A stretch of 64,000 nt of DNA from assembly GCA_944391285.1 (NCBI GenBank), contig CALXSY010000007.1, forward strand, positions 1 through 64,000, read 5' to 3'. The stretch's first letter is position 1, and each line of letters opens with the position of its first letter. Below the pieces are notes generated by a model. That model had not been told where the DNA came from. It was given only the letters and a program-made list of their open reading frames with translations, and did not search any database. This document shows, one piece after another, positions 59,351 through 64,000 of this stretch. The translations under genes were made by a program, and so were the position numbers. Source of the stretch: an uncultured Clostridia bacterium. GTDB taxonomy: Bacteria > Bacillota > Peptococcia > Peptococcales > Peptococcaceae.

Positions 59351-60580
59351 ATGGATGCTGATCTTGCTTTAGCCAAAAGAATACAAAGCTATAATGAGCT
59401 GAATCTTAAAAAATGCGAAACGGAAATTTATGCTCTGGATAAAGGAAATTTGCCGATGGATGGGGAAGAAATAAAAAAGAAATTATGCCGTTATAAATAC
59501 TCTGAAGAGAAAATGGTGGATGATTATGAGCGTGAAATAACGCCCCAATATAAAACCGCGCTGGTTGAGAAACTTAATTTGGAGCATTTGCCCGGAAAGG
59601 TTATTCCTGAGTGTGCGCTATGCGTGCAAAATACAAATTTGCGTTTATATCCTACAGTTTACGGCTGTTACAAAGAAAAGAAAAAGGCAATTGATTATTT
59701 TGCAGTATCGCTGGTGAAGATCGGAGAAAGGGTGCTGTGCTGGCATAAGGATACCAGCGGCAAATGGTATTTTATCCAAACTAAGAATGCTTGGGGCTGG
59801 GTTGGTGCTCATACTTTGGCATTTATAACTGCTGACAGCTGGCAAAAAATAAAGAATCAGGAGTTTATCCAAGTATTAGCGCCGCAAATGAGGTTAAAGG
59901 ACAACAATGCCTTGCTTTTTTACGGAACGCGTTTGCCTTTCTTAGGAGTATATGCTAAGCAATACCTTGCTATGCTTCCCAAACGAAATAAATGGGGAGA
60001 AGCTTATTTTGAAAAAATATTGCTTCCTTGGAATTGTCCTTTGAGTGTCGGTACTCTTGTTTTTACACCTCAGCAGATAATGCTGGAGGGATGTAAATTT
60101 TTGCAGGAAAAATATGATTGGGGCGGAAAGCACGGCGGGCATGACTGCACGTCGCTGTTAGGCGATGTTTTTCGGGCTTGCGGTATTAATTTAGCCTCCA
60201 ACAGCTATAAAATGCTTTTGATGAGCGGTGTTGAACCTTGGGAGGAGAATTGGGGGACGCAAAGACGGCTTGCCAAGCTCGGAGAGATAAATTGCGGCAG
60301 TATTTTGCTCTTTAAAGGGCACGGAATGCTTTATTTGGGCAGACGAGGTGATAAAGAAAGCATTTTGCATAGTGTATATCGTTTGGGACAGGAGGCTGGA
60401 GGCAAATTTTTGGGGTATAATATTAATAAGACGACCGTCGGCGATTTAAGCCAGCGCCGGGAATGTGCTAAAAGCTTATTGGCAAGCATCGAAGGAAGTT
60501 TGGATTTGCTGAAAGTGCTGAAGCAAGAGGAAGGCATTAAGAAAAAAACGTCTCCAGCTAAGAGATTGCTTGATTTTTAA
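59351..60580 (+). CDS. SH3/NlpC-P60 cysteine peptidase-like protein, no clear signal peptide
   Basis: 409-residue protein with an N-terminal helical region (1-85) resembling the NLPC_P60 stabilising domain, SH3-like modules (about 90-160 with WYFIQTKNAWGWVGAHTL, and 170-240) and a C-terminal NlpC/P60 domain (about 243-390). The catalytic Cys266 (GGHDCTSLLGD) and His324 (FKGHGMLYLGR) are present, so it should cleave peptidoglycan stem peptides. ATG 59351 is seven bases after GGGAGG. No signal peptide or membrane segment is seen, which is unusual for a wall hydrolase. It could act inside (peptide recycling) or leave by a non-Sec route. Confidence 0.85.
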   Translation: MDADLALAKRIQSYNELNLKKCETEIYALDKGNLPMDGEEIKKKLCRYKYSEEKMVDDYEREITPQYKTALVEKLNLEHLPGKVIPECALCVQNTNLRLYPTVYGCYKEKKKAIDYFAVSLVKIGERVLCWHKDTSGKWYFIQTKNAWGWVGAHTLAFITADSWQKIKNQEFIQVLAPQMRLKDNNALLFYGTRLPFLGVYAKQYLAMLPKRNKWGEAYFEKILLPWNCPLSVGTLVFTPQQIMLEGCKFLQEKYDWGGKHGGHDCTSLLGDVFRACGINLASNSYKMLLMSGVEPWEENWGTQRRLAKLGEINCGSILLFKGHGMLYLGRRGDKESILHSVYRLGQEAGGKFLGYNINKTTVGDLSQRRECAKSLLASIEGSLDLLKVLKQEEGIKKKTSPAKRLLDF

Positions 60581-60598
60581 AGGATAATTTTGTATAAT
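60570..60598 (+). promoter_or_regulatory. promoter of the PC4-like gene
   Basis: TTGATT (60570-60575) and TATAAT (60593-60598) with a 17-base spacer, overlapping the 3' end of the preceding gene. Confidence 0.7.
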
Positions 60599-60648
60599 CT
60601 AGATAAAGGATATTTAAAAATTTAGACAGATTAAGGAGAGAGAATAAT

Positions 60649-60885
60649 ATGCCAAGAGGAGCAGGAGAATTTAAATTTGAAATTGTGAAACACTTCGGCG
60701 TAATTGCCGAAAGCAGCCGCGGCTGGCGCAAAGAGCTGAATTTAGTAAGCTTTAATGATGCCCCGGCTAAATATGATATCCGTGATTGGGACCCTAATCA
60801 CGAAAAAATGGGCAAAGGTGTGACCTTAAGCCGTGAAGAAGCACAGACTTTAGTGGAATTATTGCAGGAAGCTTTGGAAAAATAA
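60649..60885 (+). CDS. PC4/YdbC-like single-stranded DNA-binding protein
   Basis: 78-residue protein of the bacterial PC4 (YdbC) family, homologous to the eukaryotic transcription cofactor PC4 and able to bind single-stranded nucleic acid. The segments FEIVKHFGVIAESSRGWRKE (residues 10-29), LNLVSFNDAPAKYDIRDWDP and GKGVTLSREEAQTLVELL (56-73) match well. ATG follows AAGGAGAGAG. It has its own promoter and is 65 bases before a small membrane protein gene. Its cellular role in bacteria is not established. Confidence 0.92.
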   Translation: MPRGAGEFKFEIVKHFGVIAESSRGWRKELNLVSFNDAPAKYDIRDWDPNHEKMGKGVTLSREEAQTLVELLQEALEK

Positions 60886-60950
60886 GCTAAGTGCCAACAT
60901 AAATATGCTGAGTTATGCGCTGAAAAAGTTAAAATAACGGAGGTGCTGAC

Positions 60951-61181
60951 ATGAAAAGATTGTTCGAGTATGCCAATGAGTATGTTGCTCAATGTACATG
61001 GAAAGAACTGGCATTGGTTAAAGTATGTTTGTGCTCTCTGGGGATAATCATTGGTCTGTTATTGCCATCAGGCATAGGGCAAACTGTTTTAGCTGTGGCA
61101 GCAGTGGTTTTTTTGGTCAGCTATATTATTTTGATGAAAGATTTTTTCGGCGAGATAAAAAAATATAACAAAGAAAAATAA
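60951..61181 (+). CDS. small two-helix membrane protein
   Basis: 76-residue protein with a charged N-terminus (MKRLFEYANEYVAQCTWKEL), two hydrophobic segments (about residues 22-42 and 44-62) and a Lys-rich tail. Similar short proteins in clostridia are sometimes labelled as phosphate ABC permease without support. ATG follows GGAGGTGCTGAC, eight bases from GGAGG. It lies between the PC4-like gene and trxB, possibly in one transcript. No function is proposed. Confidence 0.72.
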   Translation: MKRLFEYANEYVAQCTWKELALVKVCLCSLGIIIGLLLPSGIGQTVLAVAAVVFLVSYIILMKDFFGEIKKYNKEK

Positions 61182-61224
61182 GCAGATTTAGCTTAAAAAT
61201 GCTTGCTTAAAAGGAGGAAAAAAT

Positions 61225-62130
61225 ATGTATGATGTATTGGTAATCGGTGCCGGACCTGCCGGCATGACCGCAGCTATTTATGCTGCCAGAGCCGGTTATA
61301 AGACCGCTATGGCAGAGGTGGGAGTGCCTGGAGGACAAGCAGCAACCACAGAAATAATTGAAAACTACCCCGGGTTTCCTCAGGGAGTAGCCGGTCCGGA
61401 TCTGATGTATAAATTTTTTGAGCAAACCCAGACCTTTGGCGTAGAAATGCTTTACGGCTATGTAGAAAGCCTGGATTGCAGTGATGAAGTAAAGAAGGTT
61501 AAAATCGGCGACAGTATTTATGAAAGCAAAGCTGTGGTCATAGCTTCCGGCGCTAAGCCCAAAACCTTGGGTGTAGCCAACGAAGACCGCATGAGAGGCA
61601 GAGGCGTATCCTACTGCGCTACCTGCGACGGTTTTTTCTTTAAAGACAAAGATGTTTTAGTGGTAGGCGGCGGCGATACAGCCGTAGAGGAAGCTATGTA
61701 TCTGACAAAGATGTGCCGAAAAGTTACCTTAATTCACCGCCGGGATCAGCTCAGAGCCAACCGAACTGCGCAAAACCGGGCATTTGCCAATGAAAAATTG
61801 GAGATCGTCTATAATACCACCTTGGAAGAAATTATCGGCGAGGACAAGGTAACGGCTGTTCGCTTGAAAAATAAAGTGACTGGCGAGGAAACGGTGATGG
61901 ATATCAACGGTATTTTCATTTTTGCTGGTTATTTGCCTAATAATGATTTCTTCCCTGCTGAGCTGGAAGTTGATAAAAACGGCTATGTTTTGACCGATGA
62001 AAAAATGCAGACCAATATTCCCGGAGTATTTGCTGTTGGCGATGTGCGCAAGAAAGCTTTGCGCCAGGTTACTACCGCTGTCGGTGACGGCGGGGCGGTT
62101 ATCAGCGCTATCGAGGAATATTTTGCGTAA
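61225..62130 (+). CDS. trxB: thioredoxin reductase
   Basis: Flavoprotein disulfide reductase of 301 residues that reduces thioredoxin. It has the FAD motif GAGPAG (residues 8-13), the redox-active CATC (131-134), the NAD(P)H loop GGGDTA (148-153) and the HRRDQLRAN segment (171-179) typical of NADPH binding. The C-terminal FAD motif VFAVGDVRKKALRQV is present. ATG follows AAGGAGG. Two very small membrane ORFs follow. A ferredoxin-dependent variant is less likely because the HRR motif is kept. Confidence 0.95.
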   Translation: MYDVLVIGAGPAGMTAAIYAARAGYKTAMAEVGVPGGQAATTEIIENYPGFPQGVAGPDLMYKFFEQTQTFGVEMLYGYVESLDCSDEVKKVKIGDSIYESKAVVIASGAKPKTLGVANEDRMRGRGVSYCATCDGFFFKDKDVLVVGGGDTAVEEAMYLTKMCRKVTLIHRRDQLRANRTAQNRAFANEKLEIVYNTTLEEIIGEDKVTAVRLKNKVTGEETVMDINGIFIFAGYLPNNDFFPAELEVDKNGYVLTDEKMQTNIPGVFAVGDVRKKALRQVTTAVGDGGAVISAIEEYFA

Positions 62131-62145
62131 ATTTTGAGGTGGCGT

Positions 62146-62259
62146 ATGAGCAGAAAACAAAATAAATTTCAAAAAACGGTGCTGATAGTTTTAGTCGCGA
62201 TCCTCTGCTTAGGCTTAATTTTGCCCTATATGATAACAATGCTTGCTTATCTATTTTAA
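62146..62259 (+). CDS. small single-helix membrane protein
   Basis: 37-residue ORF starting MSRKQNKFQKTVLIVLVAIL, with one hydrophobic helix (residues 12-36) and a basic N-terminus. GAGGTG precedes the ATG by six bases, and the gene begins 15 bases after trxB. It resembles the short DUF4044-type proteins of Bacillota in layout. The good ribosome site and tight spacing support expression; the function is unknown. Confidence 0.65.
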   Translation: MSRKQNKFQKTVLIVLVAILCLGLILPYMITMLAYLF

Positions 62260-62279
62260 CTTAGGGAGATGAAGCAAAA

Positions 62280-62417
62280 TTGGGAGTAAAAATACAGCTA
62301 TTAGGTATTGGAATAGTTTTAACCGGTATTGCGTTTAGCACCAATAATATATTTGGGTTTTTGGGAGGTATATTGGGTGGCATCCTCTGCCTTGCCGGTG
62401 TGTTTATAAAAAAATAA
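62280..62417 (+). CDS. small hydrophobic Gly-rich protein
   Basis: 45-residue ORF with a TTG start 11 bases after AGGGAG (62263-62268). It reads GVKIQLLGIGIVLTGIAFS followed by a Gly/Ile-rich second hydrophobic stretch and ends in VFIKK, giving a likely helical hairpin in the membrane. It is 20 bases after the previous small ORF and directly before a terminator. The start codon and spacing are weak, so this is a tentative gene. Confidence 0.5.
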   Translation: MGVKIQLLGIGIVLTGIAFSTNNIFGFLGGILGGILCLAGVFIKK

Positions 62418-62419
62418 TT

Positions 62420-62451
62420 AAAAAGAGGCTGATGGTAATCAGCCTCTTTTT
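62420..62451. terminator. bidirectional terminator after trxB region
   Basis: Perfect 14-base-pair stem AAAAAGAGGCTGAT/ATCAGCCTCTTTTT with loop GGTA; serves the trxB side and the convergent terC pair. Confidence 0.95.
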
Positions 62452-62465
62452 GTACGCAGAAATAT

Positions 62466-63203
62466 TTATTTTGCCGCTTTTTTATCGCCGAAAAACCAGC
62501 CCCACAAAGCGATAGCAAACATAACTATAAAGAAGATTAGCTTGAAAGCTAAAGATTCGGGAAGTTCAGCCGGCAAAATGCCTAAAGATTTGTGGGCTAA
62601 GGTCGTGATTACGAGCTTAACACCAACCCAGCCGACGATTAAAAAGGCAGCCTTCTCCAGACCGGGGCGCTTTTGCAGAAGATTGATGAAAAGCATGGCG
62701 GCAAAACGCATGATAATCAATCCGGCAAAACCGCCGCAGAAGATTACCAAAAATATGCCGGCATCCAATCCGCCGATATGCCCCCAGCCGGTAGGCGGCA
62801 GAGAAATTGCCAAGGCAACTGCGGCTAAAATAGAATCGATAGCAAAGGCGATATCAGTAAGCTCTACTTTGACGACAGTGCCCCAAAAGCTGGGATATTT
62901 AACGGTAATGCCGTTTAAAGTGTTTTCTTGCTCACCTTTGGGCAAGAGATTTTTTACGGCGATATATAACAGATATAGCGCACCGATTGCCTGCGCTTGC
63001 CAAATATTCGCCAGAAAAGAGATGAGAAAAAGGGCGGAGAAGCGTAAAATAAATGCTCCTACTAAACCATAGAGCAAGGCTTTTTTGCGCTTCCACTCCG
63101 GCAAAGGCTTAACTAAAATTGCTAAAACCAAGGCATTGTCGGCACTTAACAGCCCTTCAAGAACGATTAAAACCAAAAATACAACAAGATACTCCGCCAA
63201 CAC
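62466..63203 (-). CDS. TerC/YkoY family membrane protein, copy 2
   Basis: 245-residue polytopic membrane protein of the TerC family with about seven helices. The metal-site motifs are kept: EGLLSADNALVLAILVK (residues 16-32) and VELTDIAFAIDSILAAVAL (about 112-130). Family members in Bacillus (MeeF, MeeY) export manganese to support extracytoplasmic metalloenzymes. The GTG start is eight bases after GGGG. It follows its paralogue by 20 bases. The two copies share most motifs, which suggests tandem duplication. Confidence 0.9.
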   Translation of the reverse strand: MLAEYLVVFLVLIVLEGLLSADNALVLAILVKPLPEWKRKKALLYGLVGAFILRFSALFLISFLANIWQAQAIGALYLLYIAVKNLLPKGEQENTLNGITVKYPSFWGTVVKVELTDIAFAIDSILAAVALAISLPPTGWGHIGGLDAGIFLVIFCGGFAGLIIMRFAAMLFINLLQKRPGLEKAAFLIVGWVGVKLVITTLAHKSLGILPAELPESLAFKLIFFIVMFAIALWGWFFGDKKAAK

Positions 63204-63223
63204 ATGAAAGACCCCTTAGAAAA

Positions 63224-63988
63224 TTATGATTGTGTGTTCTCTTTTGGTTTGGAAGAAAACCAGCCCCACAAAGCGATGAGAATCATGACACCGAAGAAGA
63301 TCGCTTTCCAGAGGAAGGAATGGAAAAATTCGCCGGGCAAAATAGCCAACGAATCGTGCGCCAAAGCAGTTAAAGCTAATTTAACACCAACCCAGCCGAC
63401 GATTAAAAACGCTGCTTTTTCCAAAGCAGGACGCTTTTGCAAAAGGCTGACAAAAATCATTGCGGCAAAACGCATTAAGAGCAAACCCAACAAGCCGCCG
63501 CAGAAAACGACGATGAATTGACCGCCGTCCATACCGCCGATTTGCGGTAAGCCGGTAGGCGGCAAGGTAATTGCCATTGCTACAGCTGCTAAAATAGAGT
63601 CTACGGCAAAGGCGATATCAGCTAATTCAATCTTGGCTACAGTAAACCAAAACTCTTTGCGGGAAATGCTGGTTTTTTGGGCTTGAGCCTGAGCTTCTTC
63701 CTCGTGGGATTTATTAAAGAAGATATTTTTTATGCTGATATAAAGCAGATAGACGGCGCCCAAGGCTTGAGCCTGCCAAATATTCACTAAAAAGGAGATC
63801 AAAAAAAGCGCCGACAGCCTGAGCACAAATGCGCCTAATAAGCCGTAGAATAAGGCTTTCTTTTGATCATCTCCCGGCAAATGCTTAACCATAACCGCCA
63901 AAACCATGGCATTGTCAGCACTTAATAATCCTTCTAATACTACCAAGAGCAATAAGACAAACGCGTATTCAATTATCAATGTGTCCAT
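63224..63988 (-). CDS. TerC/YkoY family membrane protein, copy 1
   Basis: 254-residue TerC-family membrane protein with the same motifs as the next gene (EGLLSADNAMVLAVMVKHLP and IELADIAFAVDSILAAVAMA) and a longer Gln/Ala-rich loop (HEEEAQAQAQKTS, residues ~95-107) between the halves. ATG 63988 is seven bases after GGAGG at the right edge. It leads a two-gene unit. The promoter, and any manganese riboswitch of the yybP-ykoY class that often precedes such genes, would lie beyond the window. Confidence 0.9.
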   Translation of the reverse strand: MDTLIIEYAFVLLLLVVLEGLLSADNAMVLAVMVKHLPGDDQKKALFYGLLGAFVLRLSALFLISFLVNIWQAQALGAVYLLYISIKNIFFNKSHEEEAQAQAQKTSISRKEFWFTVAKIELADIAFAVDSILAAVAMAITLPPTGLPQIGGMDGGQFIVVFCGGLLGLLLMRFAAMIFVSLLQKRPALEKAAFLIVGWVGVKLALTALAHDSLAILPGEFFHSFLWKAIFFGVMILIALWGWFSSKPKENTQS

Positions 63989-64000
63989 CAATCATCCTCC

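Overview
The window looks like a chromosomal segment of a spore-forming, strictly or mainly anaerobic member of the Bacillota (low to moderate GC, strong Shine-Dalgarno sites, sigma-A promoters, many intrinsic terminators). Sporulation and germination genes are spread through it: ytfJ/gerW, a cotJABC set, bofA, a sleB-ypeB pair, a pdaA-like deacetylase and a sigH-type sigma factor. Conserved Bacillota neighbourhoods are present: alaS-ireB-ruvX-DUF1292, yycJ-htrA, minCDE, prfA-prmC and DUF2508-bofA. The family cannot be fixed from the sequence alone; a Peptococcaceae-like or related clostridial/negativicute lineage fits the energy metabolism. None of the six tRNA genes encodes the 3' CCA.

Layout. 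1-1490: a superoxide dismutase with an unusual Cys-rich tail, then 540 bases of AT-rich DNA with two Rex-like operators. 1.5-9.0 kb: an operon for a heterodisulfide reductase-like/flavin oxidoreductase complex (hdrC-hdrB-hdrA-flxD-two iron-sulfur subunits-flxA) and a TauE/SafE-type permease. 9.2-13.9 kb: a cytoplasmic aryl-sulfate sulfotransferase, a SLC13/DASS transporter and a LysR regulator. 14-22.6 kb: malate:quinone oxidoreductase, YebC, dUTPase, alaS-ireB-ruvX-DUF1292 and a DUF1846 protein. 22.6-27.6 kb (minus strand): htrA, yycJ, a sodium/proline symporter, ytfJ and DUF2953. 27.7-30 kb: four tRNAs and minCDE. 30-34 kb: pepF, reverse rubrerythrin and cotJABC. 34-37 kb: prfA-prmC, DUF2508-bofA, a thioredoxin-like protein and a cluster of DnaA boxes. 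37-43.5 kb: yigZ, the cortex genes sleB-ypeB-pdaA, and an ABC importer. 43.7-51.4 kb: an EF-G paralogue, an unlinked carB, a secreted protein and a WYL regulator. 51.4-57.3 kb: yerC, an rsmH copy, ppk1-ppx, sigH-like and two tRNAs. 57.4-64 kb: a flavin reductase-like gene, small genes, an NlpC/P60 protein, a PC4-like protein, trxB, two tiny membrane ORFs and two tandem TerC-family genes cut close to the right edge.

How the genes fit together. The Hdr-Flx complex is predicted to oxidise NAD(P)H and to split electrons between ferredoxin and a disulfide-type acceptor; a near-perfect Rex site upstream would link its expression to the NADH/NAD+ ratio. The adjacent permease, sulfotransferase and anion transporter make 8.3-13.9 kb a plausible sulfo-compound locus. 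Superoxide dismutase, reverse rubrerythrin (with a partial PerR box), CotJC and TrxB form an oxygen-defence set. The sleB, ypeB and pdaA genes make and read the muramic-delta-lactam of the spore cortex. The points most worth a second look are the Rex-linked Hdr-Flx operon, the signal-peptide-less sulfotransferase beside its transporter, the DnaA-box cluster at 36963-37046 away from dnaA, and the Cys-tailed superoxide dismutase.
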